A stretch of DNA of 64,000 bases from Variovorax brevis. Lineage in GTDB: Bacteria; Pseudomonadota; Gammaproteobacteria; Burkholderiales; Burkholderiaceae_C. The notes below the pieces were generated by a model, which saw only the letters and a list, made by a program, of their open reading frames with translations, did not search any database and was not told the DNA's origin. This document shows positions 39,501-47,828 of this stretch, piece by piece (the stretch's first letter is position 1; each line of letters opens with the position of its first letter). The stretch is from NCBI RefSeq assembly GCF_030317105.1, contig NZ_JASZYG010000018.1:22678-86677 (forward strand). Direction: 5' to 3'. Position numbers and translations under genes: made by a program.

Positions 39501-41734
39501 GTGACCGCGAGTCCGTTGTCGGTGAGCGTGCCGCTGTAGTTGAACACGCGATAAGTGCCAGGCGACATGCCGCCAAGATTGGCAAGGTTGAGCGTGCCGT
39601 CGAGCGTGAGGTTGACGGCCACGTTGGTCAGGTCGTTCTGGGTTGCGCCGACCTGCCCGGGAAGGCCCAGCTCGTAGTCGATCTGCGAAGCGGGATTGAG
39701 CACCAGCGTGCCCACGTTGAAAGTGCCCGGGCTGTTGCCCGGTGAAAGATGGCCGCCATCAGCCACGTTGACCTGCCCGGCCACCGTGCCGGTGCCTCGC
39801 AGCGTCGCGCCGGTGTTGATCTGCGCGCTGCCGGCGACTGTGCCGTTGACCGCCAGCACGCCGGCGTTGACGCTCGTGAGGCCTGTGTAGGTGTTCGAGC
39901 CGCTCAGGGTCAGGATGCCGTTGCCGGCCTGGGTCACGGTGCCCGTGCCGCTGATGACACCACCATACGTGCGCGCGTCGCTGCGACCGTACACCAGCGC
40001 CCCGTTGTCGACGATGTTTCCGGTGATGGTGCCGCTGGTGCCGCCGGCACCGATTTGCACGGTGCCTGCGCTGATGGTGGTGATGCCGGCATAGGAATTG
40101 GCGCCGGTGAGCGTCAGCGTGCCGGTGCCCGCCTGGGTCAGCGAACCGGTCCCGCTAACCACCCCGCCGAATGTGAGCGCGTCTGCCCGGTTGAAGGTCA
40201 GCGCGGCGTTGTTGGTGACGTTGCCAACTATCGAACCACTCGTTCCGCCATTGCCGAGCTGCAGGATGCCAGCCGAGATCGTGGTCCCGCCGGTATAGGT
40301 GTTGGTGCCAGTCAAGACTGTCGTGCCGGTGCCGTTCTGGCTGACCGCGCCGCTACCGGAAATGACGCCGCTGAAATCGAGCGTGTTCGAGCGGTTGAAC
40401 GCCAGCGTGCCGTCGTCGATCACATTGCCGACAACACTCCCCGTCGTGCCGCCATTGCCAATTTTCAATGCCGCTCCACTGGCAATCGTCGTACCGCCGC
40501 CGGCGCCACGATTCGTTAGCGCGCCGGTCATGGTCAGCGTGCCGCGCTGAATGCTGGTCGCAGCGGCGGTTGTCCCGGTCGTCGTAACCGCGCCACTCAG
40601 CGTCCAGGCGGTGCCGGCCATCACTAGGCTGTTCAAGCCCGTGATAGTGCTGTCCTCGCTGCCTGTCCCCTGCATCTGCAGGACGTTGTTCGCGCCGGTA
40701 CTCGATACATCGCCATTGAGCACTGACCCCGTTCCGAGCGTGAGCGTATTGCTGCTGCCGGTGATCGAAACGGCTACGCCGCCGCTGCCACCGATTGTTC
40801 CGGCGGTGAAGATGCTGTTGCCACTGTTCCCGACCAACACACCGGTGACCCCGCTGATTACGCCGGAATTGTTGATCACGCTGGAGGAAGCGCTGCTGTC
40901 AAAAAGGATGCCTGCGGTTGGAGCCGCCGTCGCCGATCCGAGGATCGTGCCCTCGTTATTGATGGTTGTGGCAGCCCTGAGGTTGTAGACACCCACCCCG
41001 AAGTCATGGTGACCTGTGCCGGACACGATGGTGGCGCCGGCATGGTTGTTGATGGTCACCGTGCCGGTGGTATCCAGCCAAATGCCGTTCGGCGTCGTGA
41101 GGATCGCGCCGCTGTTGATGGTGCCGAAATTCTCGACCGTTCCGCCGGACGATCCTTCGTAGCTGATCGGTTGGCTTACCCTGGCGCTGACGTCGCCGAA
41201 GTTGGTGATGTTGTTATTGGGGCCGCCACCCCTGAATACCACGCCATAGGTGTGCCCGAGTATCTGTCCTGTACTCTGGTTGACCAGCGACCCGTTGGCA
41301 TTGAAGCGGAATGCGGCGGCAAAACCCTCGGTGGAACTGTTGACTGTTCCTCCGTTTGTGAAGGTGACAGGCGCAATACCATTGATGATCAGGGCGTCCC
41401 CGGTCGTGGAAGACACGCTCGTGCCCGGATTCAGCCAATAGGCGGTGTCGGTCGACAGGGTCTGCGTGGATGTGCTGGGGCCGACGATTGTCTGGGCCTG
41501 TGCGGGCGCCAACACTATTGTGAGAAGCGCGACCGTGAGCAATCTGGACGAGACAAGTTTGCCTCCGGCCCGTGCCGGCGACGCCGTCCCGCGTCGCGGT
41601 CCGACCGAAAGCAGTGGTTCGCACCCCATATCGGCTGTTGCAAATGTCGATTTTTGGGGGCCCCGTGCCAGTTCGGAGATCGCCACCCACGCCCGATGGA
41701 CGGCAATCCAGACCACCCGATATGTTGCGTTCAT
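36527..41734 (-). CDS. Large autotransporter (type V secretion, AIDA/PATR type)
   Basis: 1735 residues. The extended signal peptide MNATYRVVWIAVHRAWVAIS (ESPR) is followed by a second hydrophobic segment ending ALA/AQAQ. The passenger is a long beta-helix built of Ser/Thr/Gly/Asn repeats, with many PATR units of the form GGTTISAGTLQLGNGG...GNVTNN. The last ~270 residues are the translocator barrel (RRAWGRVVYTDLDIQQPGVA onward), ending in the outer-membrane signature LGIKVRW. Its role is likely adhesion, aggregation or biofilm. It is the only gene in the 36.5-41.7 kb stretch; the long frames opposite it are artefacts of repeat composition. Confidence 0.9.
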   Translation of the reverse strand: MNATYRVVWIAVHRAWVAISELARGPQKSTFATADMGCEPLLSVGPRRGTASPARAGGKLVSSRLLTVALLTIVLAPAQAQTIVGPSTSTQTLSTDTAYWLNPGTSVSSTTGDALIINGIAPVTFTNGGTVNSSTEGFAAAFRFNANGSLVNQSTGQILGHTYGVVFRGGGPNNNITNFGDVSARVSQPISYEGSSGGTVENFGTINSGAILTTPNGIWLDTTGTVTINNHAGATIVSGTGHHDFGVGVYNLRAATTINNEGTILGSATAAPTAGILFDSSASSSVINNSGVISGVTGVLVGNSGNSIFTAGTIGGSGGVAVSITGSSNTLTLGTGSVLNGDVSSTGANNVLQMQGTGSEDSTITGLNSLVMAGTAWTLSGAVTTTGTTAAATSIQRGTLTMTGALTNRGAGGGTTIASGAALKIGNGGTTGSVVGNVIDDGTLAFNRSNTLDFSGVISGSGAVSQNGTGTTVLTGTNTYTGGTTISAGILQLGNGGTSGSIVGNVTNNAALTFNRADALTFGGVVSGTGSLTQAGTGTLTLTGANSYAGITTISAGTVQIGAGGTSGTITGNIVDNGALVYGRSDARTYGGVISGTGTVTQAGNGILTLSGSNTYTGLTSVNAGVLAVNGTVAGSAQINTGATLRGTGTVAGQVNVADGGHLSPGNSPGTFNVGTLVLNPASQIDYELGLPGQVGATQNDLTNVAVNLTLDGTLNLANLGGMSPGTYRVFNYSGTLTDNGLAVTGSLPARFVSSDFLVDTATPGQVNLIVQSGGFALQYWDGVNTTSNNAVDGGTSTWNTTTTNWTNAAGTVNAPWQSGFAVFQGIAGTVTLGQNIAFEGMEFRTTGYTIEGGGFTLAGEPVTIIRVDPLVTATINAPIVDGASGATRLVSADTGLLVLGGANTYSGGTAINGGSVQVGADGNLGAASGGLSLNKGTLVTSASFGSARSVDLGSDGGTFAPAAGTTLSLTGPISGLGMLTQGGSGTLVLAGANSYAGGTLLGNGVLAVSTDANLGAPSGPLEFGGGTLRADADLSVAATRPVTFDAPGGRIDTNGHTATIAQTIDGSGGLTKLGSGTLVLAGNNAYEGGTTISAGTLQVGNGGSAGSVGAGDVINNGFLAFNRSDTSTVSNAISGAGALQQNGPGTTVLTGTNTYTGGTTISGGTLQLGDGGATGSITGNVTNNNGTLAFNRNDFHAFDGVISGSGGVSQTGTGTTVLSGANTYSGATTVAAGTLRAASANAFSANSAHIVAQGATLHTGGFNQRVAALDNAGTVSLVSATAGSTLTVTGAYIAHSLLRLGTQLGADGSLSDRLVLDGPAASASGNTSIQITNLGGLGALTTGNGIEVVSGLNGATTTAQTTRSAFSLANGHVDAGAYEYRLYAADAQGAGENWYLRSTAPPVPTAEPLPTFRAEVPLLAALPAQLRQGDLAILGNLHRRIGDEAPSAQGPDSQQGAPFNTRRAWGRVVYTDLDIQQPGVAQVQAEGHVSGLQAGTDLWASGYWRAGVYVGYLDGAADVTGNARGITARVGRNDLQSRYLGGYATWMDASGLYVDSVLQGGSQRFTMRPDGNPNVSGKASSFTASVEAGKPFALSERWSIEPQAQIAWQHSNVDDMVLSGAQVHQDAADGWIGRLGLRIKGDIATGAGRLEPYARVNLYRASYGGDVVNFIGPAGSIPIESASGYSAAEVAAGATLALTPTSSLYGEIGHLWDIGGDASVRFSVQASLGIKVRW

Positions 41735-42426
41735 CGTCCTGTCCTCCAAAGCGTTGTTATCAAGGCACTGCGGGGGTCTGGATGGAACGATAGGGCGTCG
41801 CAACCGTGCTTGAGGCTAGCCAATCAACATGGCGATGCCTGTGACTGAAGACATGGCGCGCAAGCGCGTGCGCATGGGTATAGCCATTAGTGCACCGCGC
41901 GATCGAATCCCAATACCAGACTACCGCCTCTAGAACGCCGTTTCAACAACAATTTTCGAGAAGGCCCGTGCTGGAGCCGGTCCGCCGGCCGGGCACTGAT
42001 ATGGCGGTGGTTCCGAAACCTTTGTTTCCAAGAAGATGGACGCCCCGCCGTCCAAAGGTTGGCCAAACATCCCGAAGAGTCGCGGCCGGGCAAGGCTTGC
42101 GTGGTGAACGTCGGTCAGCTGCTGCGGCGGTTGCACGCAATCCACCAACCTAGATGACACCTAGATGCGCCCAGGCTGAAAGCGGGACGCACCGGCCGTA
42201 CAGTTTTGCCTGCCGGCCAATGTCCACAAACAGTTTCGAACCGGAAGGTCGATTCAACTGCCCGGGCGACCGGTGATGGCCGGAACCGTGAGTGCGCAGC
42301 TAATCCAGGAAGCAGGCCCTCGACTGAAGGCGCTGCGCATCATGGCAGCCCTTGATCGTCCGAGACGACTGCTTCGAGCTCCCGAACGCGCATCCTAGGC
42401 GGCCCTCAACTTGATGGGAGTCCATC
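41735..42426. other. Upstream region of the autotransporter; no gene seen
   Basis: About 690 bases. The autotransporter promoter should lie here. Short frames only on both strands. Confidence 0.4.
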
Positions 42427-43050
42427 ATGGCATCCAATCTCAACGCCCCTCATCGCGAGCCGTGGAACAAGGGCAAGATCGTCGGGCAGAAGGCTCCGTT
42501 CAGGATCAAGGACATCTGGGCACTCCGAGTGCGCCTCCAAATGGAGAGCCGAGTGCGCGAGCTTGCCCTCTTCAATCTGGGAATTGACAGCAAGTTGCGT
42601 GGCTGCGACCTCGTCAGTCTTAAGGTTCGAGACGTCTGCCACGGCGACCAGGTAGCAACTCGCGCCGTAGTGATGCAACACAAGACCCAGCGCCCTGTTC
42701 AGTTCGAGATAACACCGGTAACGCGGGAAGCTGTGCAGAAGGGGATCAAGCAATCCGGGCTGAAGTCCGAGGATTTCTTGTTCCCAAGCCGCGTCCACGC
42801 CTCACCGCATCTGGGCACACGGCAATACGCACGAATTCTTGAGGGCTGGGTCGAGGAACTTGGTCTTGATCCCGCCGAGTACGGCACGCATTCGATGCGG
42901 CGAACCAAGGCAACGTTGATCTACCGCCGTACCAAGAACGTGCGCGCCGCGCAGTTGCTGCTTGGCCATGCCAAGCTCGGGTCGACGGTGAGATACCTCG
43001 GCATCGAGGTGGACGACGCCCTGGAGATCTCCGAGCAAACTGAGATTTGA
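42427..43050 (+). CDS. Short tyrosine recombinase (catalytic domain only)
   Basis: 207 residues. The family residues are visible: R in SKLRGCDLVSLKVRDV, HSMRRTKATLIYRR (H-x-x-R), and LLLGHAKLGSTVRYLGI with H and the Tyr nucleophile. The N-terminal arm- and core-binding domains of phage integrases are absent, so it resembles the small stand-alone integrase-like proteins often found near genomic islands. It may catalyse or once catalysed local recombination beside the autotransporter. Confidence 0.85.
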   Translation: MASNLNAPHREPWNKGKIVGQKAPFRIKDIWALRVRLQMESRVRELALFNLGIDSKLRGCDLVSLKVRDVCHGDQVATRAVVMQHKTQRPVQFEITPVTREAVQKGIKQSGLKSEDFLFPSRVHASPHLGTRQYARILEGWVEELGLDPAEYGTHSMRRTKATLIYRRTKNVRAAQLLLGHAKLGSTVRYLGIEVDDALEISEQTEI

Positions 43051-43374
43051 TCTGGCGGCAATCAATCGGGCACGCCGTCGATCGCAGAGTTCAGCGAAGC
43101 GATCGGATTTGCCCGCCTGTCCAGAAGCTGCGGGCGGGGCGTATGGGCATCATGCTGTGATACGGACACGTTCTTTTTCGTCGGCACGCGCGCCCGATGC
43201 GCGGCGGCTTCGTCACTTGAGCTGGACCTGTCACGCTCGATTCCGAGCGGTCCGTGCTCTGGAACCTGGCGGTGATCCTCGGCGGGGACACCAGCTTCAG
43301 CATCAGGCTGGACCTATAGATGACGGGAACGGCAGCTTCGCGTTCCAAGACCGATCGGTCGACGCCTGCAGCAC
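43051..43374. other. 324-bp gap, no gene seen
   Basis: GC-rich, with short overlapping frames only. Confidence 0.4.
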
Positions 43375-44067
43375 CTACCTGGCGGGCGACGCGCCAGCGA
43401 CCGCCTCCTCCGTCTCGCGCAAATGCCTGTCCATCAAGGCAACGGCCAGCGGCGCGTCCCGGCGCAGCACGGCATCAAGGATCTCCTGGTGCTCGGCCTG
43501 CACATCACGCACGATAAGGGGACCCTTCAGGCGGATCTTACGATAGCGCTGCGAGTGATCGACGAGCTGGTTCCAGAAGCGAAGTAGCCATTGCGAGCCG
43601 CACGCGCCGACCAATGCGGCGTGAAAGCGCCGGTGCTTGGCTTCCCAGTCCGCGGTCGCCGCCGCCGGTGCGCCGGGTTCCGGCAGCGGGGTGCGCGTCA
43701 ACACGTGCAGCGCTGCCATGACTTCGGCTTCCCATACAGCATCGCCGCGTTCGATGGAGGCGCTCAGGCACAGGCGCTCGATCTCCCGGCGCGTCCTCAT
43801 CAGATCGGCCAGCTCGGCCGGCGAGGCTTCCAGCACACGGGCACCTCGATGCGCTTCCATGGCCACAAGGCCCTCGCTCGCAAGCCGCGCCAAGCCTTCG
43901 CGGATGGGCGTCAATCCCAGCTCGAAGCGCGTTTCCAAATCGGCGACCCGCAAGCGCTCGTTGGGCGTCAGTTCGCCCTGCAGGATTTCCTGCCGCAGGC
44001 GCTGATAGGCGCGCTCGGTGCGCGAGCCGGCCTCGGAGGCCGCACCTTCTACTTCATTTTGTTTCAT
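43375..44067 (-). CDS. GntR/FadR-family transcriptional regulator
   Basis: 230 residues. The winged-helix domain (residues 15-80: RTERAYQRLRQEILQGELTP, LETRFELGLTPIREGLARLA) is followed by an FCD-type all-helical ligand domain (ELADLMRTRREIERLCLSAS; HRRFHAALVGACGSQWLLRF; AEHQEILDAVLRRDAPLAV) with His residues that could bind a metal and carboxylate. It is divergent from the porin-led operon and should control it, with an organic acid as effector. Confidence 0.9.
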   Translation of the reverse strand: MKQNEVEGAASEAGSRTERAYQRLRQEILQGELTPNERLRVADLETRFELGLTPIREGLARLASEGLVAMEAHRGARVLEASPAELADLMRTRREIERLCLSASIERGDAVWEAEVMAALHVLTRTPLPEPGAPAAATADWEAKHRRFHAALVGACGSQWLLRFWNQLVDHSQRYRKIRLKGPLIVRDVQAEHQEILDAVLRRDAPLAVALMDRHLRETEEAVAGASPAR

Positions 44068-44098
44068 AAGAGCAATGGGTACTTATGCGATGAGATAG

Positions 44099-44145
44099 AT
44101 TTTATAAAATATCGTAAATTTCATGCACTGATCATTCACTCAGTG
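44099..44145. promoter_or_regulatory. Promoter/operator candidates between GntR and porin genes
   Basis: Two palindromes: ATTTTATAAAAT (44099-44110) and CACTGA-N8-TCAGTG (44126-44145). The 170-bp gap is much more AT-rich than its flanks and serves two divergent genes. Either palindrome could be the GntR site. Confidence 0.45.
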
Positions 44146-44241
44146 CTGATGGCCCGGTTTTGAGTCCGTGCCGCGATCTTCCGGTCAGAGGGATTGGGGG
44201 AGCGCACCCAAGCGCCTATTTTGCAAATTTCTTTCCATTTC

Positions 44242-45279
44242 ATGAACAAAAAAGCGACATTGCTTGCCTGTACCTTCGCATTGACCGCCGGATCCACCTC
44301 GGCTCAGAGCGCACTCACCACCTACGGCCTTGTCGATCTGGGCTTCGTTCACGAGAGCGGAGGGCCTAACGGCGCCAGCGTCAACAAGCTGACCAGCGGC
44401 GTTCAATCGGGCTCCAGACTGGGTTTTCGCGGTGCGGAGGACCTCGGTGGCGGCCTGCAGGGCTTCTTCATTCTGGAGATGGGCATCAATGCCGACACCG
44501 GCGCGCTGGGCCAAGGAGGCTTGGCTTTCGGTCGCCAGTCGGTGGTGGGGCTGAAGGACAGCGCCCTGGGCAGCGTCATCTTGGGTCGGCAGTACACGCC
44601 AGTCGCGAACATCCAGACCGAAACCGATCCGTTCACCACCGGCCTGGCGGGTGACTCCGCGAACCTCATTTCCCCTGGAGGCTTGGGCGGCAACAACCGC
44701 ATGGACAACACTTTGCGCTACGTCTATACCCACAGCAGCGGGTTCTCGGCCGACGCCGTCTACGGCTTCGGGGAGGTGCCCGACAGCAACGCCAAGCGCC
44801 AGTACGGCGGCGCCATCGGCTACGTGTCGGGCCCGATCTACGCCAAGCTGGGCTACGCCAACGTGAACGTCGCCCAGAATGTTCCAGCCAAGATGACCTT
44901 CCTGGGCGCAAAGTACAACTTTGGCGTCGCGACGGCGCACTTCAACTATGTCTGGAACAAGGGTTCGGCGGTGTTTGGCCTGGTCAACCCCGACTCGCAG
45001 GACCTCATGGTCGGCCTCACGGTGCCCATCGGAGCGCACCAGATCATGGCCTCGTACATCCACAAGGACGACAAGACCGCGGCCAACAACGACGCCAAGC
45101 AGATCGCCCTGGGCTACCTCTACTACCTGTCCAAGCGCACCAACTTCTACAGCTCGGTTGCACGCATCGACAACAACGCCGTCGCCGGCGCCCCGACGGG
45201 CTTCTACCGCGTTGGGAACGCGACCGAGCAGGGCCTGGGCGACAAGGCTTTCAACGCAGGCATTCGGCACGTGTTCTGA
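44242..45279 (+). CDS. Outer-membrane porin (Gram-negative porin, Burkholderiales type)
   Basis: 345 residues from ATG 44242: signal peptide to AQS (MNKKATLLACTFALTAGSTS). Beta-barrel strands and turns follow: TTYGLVDLGFVHESGG, GSRLGFRGAEDLGGGLQGFF, FGRQSVVGLKDSALGSVILG (the PxGxR-type loop region), ending FNAGIRHVF with the terminal Phe for BAM recognition. It is the entry route for the small solutes handled by the downstream genes. Confidence 0.9.
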   Translation: MNKKATLLACTFALTAGSTSAQSALTTYGLVDLGFVHESGGPNGASVNKLTSGVQSGSRLGFRGAEDLGGGLQGFFILEMGINADTGALGQGGLAFGRQSVVGLKDSALGSVILGRQYTPVANIQTETDPFTTGLAGDSANLISPGGLGGNNRMDNTLRYVYTHSSGFSADAVYGFGEVPDSNAKRQYGGAIGYVSGPIYAKLGYANVNVAQNVPAKMTFLGAKYNFGVATAHFNYVWNKGSAVFGLVNPDSQDLMVGLTVPIGAHQIMASYIHKDDKTAANNDAKQIALGYLYYLSKRTNFYSSVARIDNNAVAGAPTGFYRVGNATEQGLGDKAFNAGIRHVF

Positions 45280-45312
45280 ACGAAGCCGGGCCACACATTG
45301 GGAGAAACATCC

Positions 45313-45375
45313 ATGATCCATGCAGCATCGACGACGCGCCGCGTCATCAAGGAATTCGGCATCCAAGCCGACTGA
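45313..45375 (+). pseudogene. 3' scrap of a TctC/Bug-type gene
   Basis: A 20-codon frame ends RVIKEFGIQAD, almost the same tail as the intact Bug gene at 46798 (IVSEFGIKAD). The scrap lies between porin and hydrolase, where a lost solute-binding gene would have been. Confidence 0.45.
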
Positions 45376-45380
45376 TTCCG

Positions 45381-46280
45381 ATGAGCCAGTACATGAACGC
45401 CATAGGGCCGAATGCTCCGACGCTTCCCGCCCAGCCGCCGCTGCCCTTTGCCGCGGCGCAGGACTACGAGGAACTGGTGCTAGGCTGGGCACGGACCCAG
45501 GTGCTGCCGGACGACGTCGTCGCCATGCGCGACCGCGCCTACGGGCCGGACCTGATGCAGCGCTATGACACCTATCGGCGTCGTGACTTGCGCGACGCGC
45601 CGATCCTGGTCTTCTGGCATGGTGGCGGCTGGACCAACGGCTACAAGGAATACGTCAGCTTCATGGCCGACGCGGTGACGCGCCTGGGCATGGTGCTGGT
45701 GGCCCCCGGCTACCGTTTGGCACCGGAGCATCCGTTGCCCGCAGGCTTTGACGATGCGCTGGCAGCCCTGCGGCATGTCATCGACCATGCAGGCGAACTC
45801 GGCGGCCGGCGCGATCGCATCTATCTGGCCGGCCACTCGGCCGGTGGTCATCTGGCGGCACTTGCCGCGTTGCGCCAGGCCGATGCGCAACGCGCCGGCG
45901 TCGACACAAGCGCCATTCGCGCCTGCCTGCCGATCAGCGGGATCATGGACCTACACCATCCGCAACCCGCACCAGGCAGCATGGAGGAGCGCATCTACAC
46001 CATGGTGCTGGGCGACGCCTTCGACGATGCCGCCATGAGCCCCTTGTGCTGGACGGCCGAAAACCAGCTGCCCTTCCTGCTGAGCTTCGGCGATTCAGAC
46101 AGCGAGCGTGTCGCGCGCTCCAACCGGCGCATGGCGTCCCTGCTTGCGATGCAGGAAGGAACATGCCGCCTGGACATCGAGCAGGACATGGATCACTTCA
46201 TGACGCACACGCGCCTCCGGGACCCGGCAGCGCCGTGGTACCAGCGACTGCAAGCCATCGTTCAGGAGACCCTGCCATGA
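45381..46280 (+). CDS. Alpha/beta-hydrolase, arylformamidase/esterase-like
   Basis: 299 residues. ILVFWHGGGWTNGYKEYVSF contains the oxyanion motif HGGGW; YLAGHSAGGHLAAL is the nucleophile elbow (GHSAGG); SFGDSDSE supplies the acid; DMDHFMTH has the catalytic His. This is the layout of HSL-family esterases and kynurenine-formamidase-like enzymes. It should cleave an ester, amide or formamide of the imported compound. Its stop overlaps the RidA-like start by 4 bases (ATGA). Confidence 0.85.
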   Translation: MSQYMNAIGPNAPTLPAQPPLPFAAAQDYEELVLGWARTQVLPDDVVAMRDRAYGPDLMQRYDTYRRRDLRDAPILVFWHGGGWTNGYKEYVSFMADAVTRLGMVLVAPGYRLAPEHPLPAGFDDALAALRHVIDHAGELGGRRDRIYLAGHSAGGHLAALAALRQADAQRAGVDTSAIRACLPISGIMDLHHPQPAPGSMEERIYTMVLGDAFDDAAMSPLCWTAENQLPFLLSFGDSDSERVARSNRRMASLLAMQEGTCRLDIEQDMDHFMTHTRLRDPAAPWYQRLQAIVQETLP

Positions 46281-46651
46281 AAGTCGTCGATGTCGGCCTG
46301 CCCCCGCTGGGCCAACCCTTCTCGTGGGCGGTTCAGGCAGGCGGGCTGCTGTTCACCACCCATGGCCCAGTGTGCCAGGACGGCTCGATCGACACCGGGC
46401 CGATCGAGCGGCAGGCCCGACTCACCCTGGAGAACCTGCGCCGCGCCGTGCACGCCGCGGGCGCCCGGATGGGCGATGTGGCGCAGGTGCTCATCTACCT
46501 GACCGATGCCGGCGACATGGCTGCCGTGGACGCGGCGTACAGGGAATTCTTCTCGGCGCCCTATCCCAATCGATCCAGCGTGGTCGTCCAGGCGCTGGTG
46601 GTGCCTGGCATGCGCATCGAGATGGTTGCCTACGCAGTGGCCAGCGGCTAA
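46277..46651 (+). CDS. RidA-family protein
   Basis: 124 residues from ATG 46277. GPVCQDGSIDTGPIERQARL, TLENLRRAVHAAGARMGDVA, VLIYLTDAGDMAAVDAAYRE and YPNRSSVVVQALVVPGMRIE follow the RidA/YjgF fold order, including the trimer-interface Arg (near residue 107). RidA proteins deaminate reactive enamines/imines or act as trans-acting hydrolases of pathway intermediates. Its place after the hydrolase suggests a nitrogen-containing intermediate. Confidence 0.85.
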   Translation: MKVVDVGLPPLGQPFSWAVQAGGLLFTTHGPVCQDGSIDTGPIERQARLTLENLRRAVHAAGARMGDVAQVLIYLTDAGDMAAVDAAYREFFSAPYPNRSSVVVQALVVPGMRIEMVAYAVASG

Positions 46652-46797
46652 AGGTGCGCACGAAAGCGACTGTGCTGCGCTTCCCATTTCGGCAAGCCGT
46701 ATCGGCCCTGCCACAGAACAGGCCCGTGGCCGGGCCTTCAACTTTGGTATTTGCAAGATCTTTCTTAATCCCCCCGATTCACAATCCGGAAGCACCC

Positions 46798-47802
46798 ATG
46801 ACTAATAAACAGTTCAGCACAACACGCCGATCACTGGCAGCGCTCGTCGCCTGCGCGACGCTCGGTGGCGCAGCATTCCTCAGCGAGGCCCATGCCGAGG
46901 GCTACCCCACCAAGCCCATCACCATCGTGGTGGCCTATCCGGCGGGCGGTGACACCGACGTGCTTGCCCGCGTGCTCGCGGAGAAGCTGAGCACCCGTCT
47001 CGGGCAGCCGGTGGTGGTTGACAACCGCACCGGCGCCGCCGGCACCATCGGAACCGCGTATGTCTCCAAGGCCAAAGCCGATGGCTACACCCTGCTGATG
47101 GCGCCCAACACAATCGCCATCACGCCGCATGTGCTCAGGGGCGTGACAGGGGCAAACGTTGATCCGACCACAGACCTGACGTCGATCGCCCAACTCGGCA
47201 GCCAGTCCCTGTTCGTCGTGGCCACCACCACGAGCGGTGTCAGCAACGTCAAGCAACTGGTCTCCAAGGTGAAGGAGGGAAAGATCACCTCTTATGCGAG
47301 CCCGGGCAACGGCTCGCCGATGCACATCCTTGGCGAACTGTTCGACAAGTCGGCCGGCGTGAAGATCACCCAGGTCCCCTACCGCGGCAGCATGCCGGCC
47401 GTCGCCGACATGGTCGGCGGCCAGTTGCCGATGATGTACACGACGCTCGGCCCGGTGGCGCCACACATCAAGTCCGGAAAGCTCGTGCCCTTGGCGGTGG
47501 CAGACGCAAAGCGCTCGCCCTTCCTGCCCGATGTCCCGACGCTGGCGGAGCAAGGCTACAAGGGGGCCGAGGTCGGCGCGTGGCAGGCGTTGATGGGGCC
47601 CAAGGGGATGCCCGCCGAACTGGTTGCCTTGCTCAACCAGCAGGTCAACGAGATCCTCAAGATGCCTGACGTGATCGCCCGCATGGAAAACATCGCGCTC
47701 TCTCCCGCCGGTGGCGACCCCGCCAAGCTCGCCAAGCTGGTGGCCGACGATTACGTGCGCTACGGGAAGATCGTCAGCGAGTTCGGCATCAAGGCCGATT
47801 GA
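46798..47802 (+). CDS. Bug/TctC-family periplasmic solute-binding protein 1
   Basis: 334 residues. The signal peptide ends ...LSEAHA; GYPTKPITIVVAYPAGGDTD is the classic Bug opening, with PLGQPVVVDNRTGAAG-type motif GQPVVVDNRTGAAGTIGTAY following. TQVPYRGSMPAVADMVGGQL is the second conserved block, and the protein ends IVSEFGIKAD. These proteins bind small carboxylates for TTT-type transporters. No TctA/TctB membrane partner is seen in the window, as is common for Bug genes. Confidence 0.9.
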   Translation: MTNKQFSTTRRSLAALVACATLGGAAFLSEAHAEGYPTKPITIVVAYPAGGDTDVLARVLAEKLSTRLGQPVVVDNRTGAAGTIGTAYVSKAKADGYTLLMAPNTIAITPHVLRGVTGANVDPTTDLTSIAQLGSQSLFVVATTTSGVSNVKQLVSKVKEGKITSYASPGNGSPMHILGELFDKSAGVKITQVPYRGSMPAVADMVGGQLPMMYTTLGPVAPHIKSGKLVPLAVADAKRSPFLPDVPTLAEQGYKGAEVGAWQALMGPKGMPAELVALLNQQVNEILKMPDVIARMENIALSPAGGDPAKLAKLVADDYVRYGKIVSEFGIKAD

Positions 47803-47828
47803 ACCGCGGCGCTGACCAGGATTACTTC

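Noticed and set aside
36350..40519. Several long plus-strand frames opposite the autotransporter
   Set aside because: They arise from the repetitive GC-rich passenger on the other strand; Ala/Val/Gly/Arg strings with no motif.
37600..40550. Regularly spaced repeats that could suggest a CRISPR array
   Set aside because: The repeats are coding, variable in length and translate to PATR beta-helix units; there is no constant repeat/unique spacer pattern.
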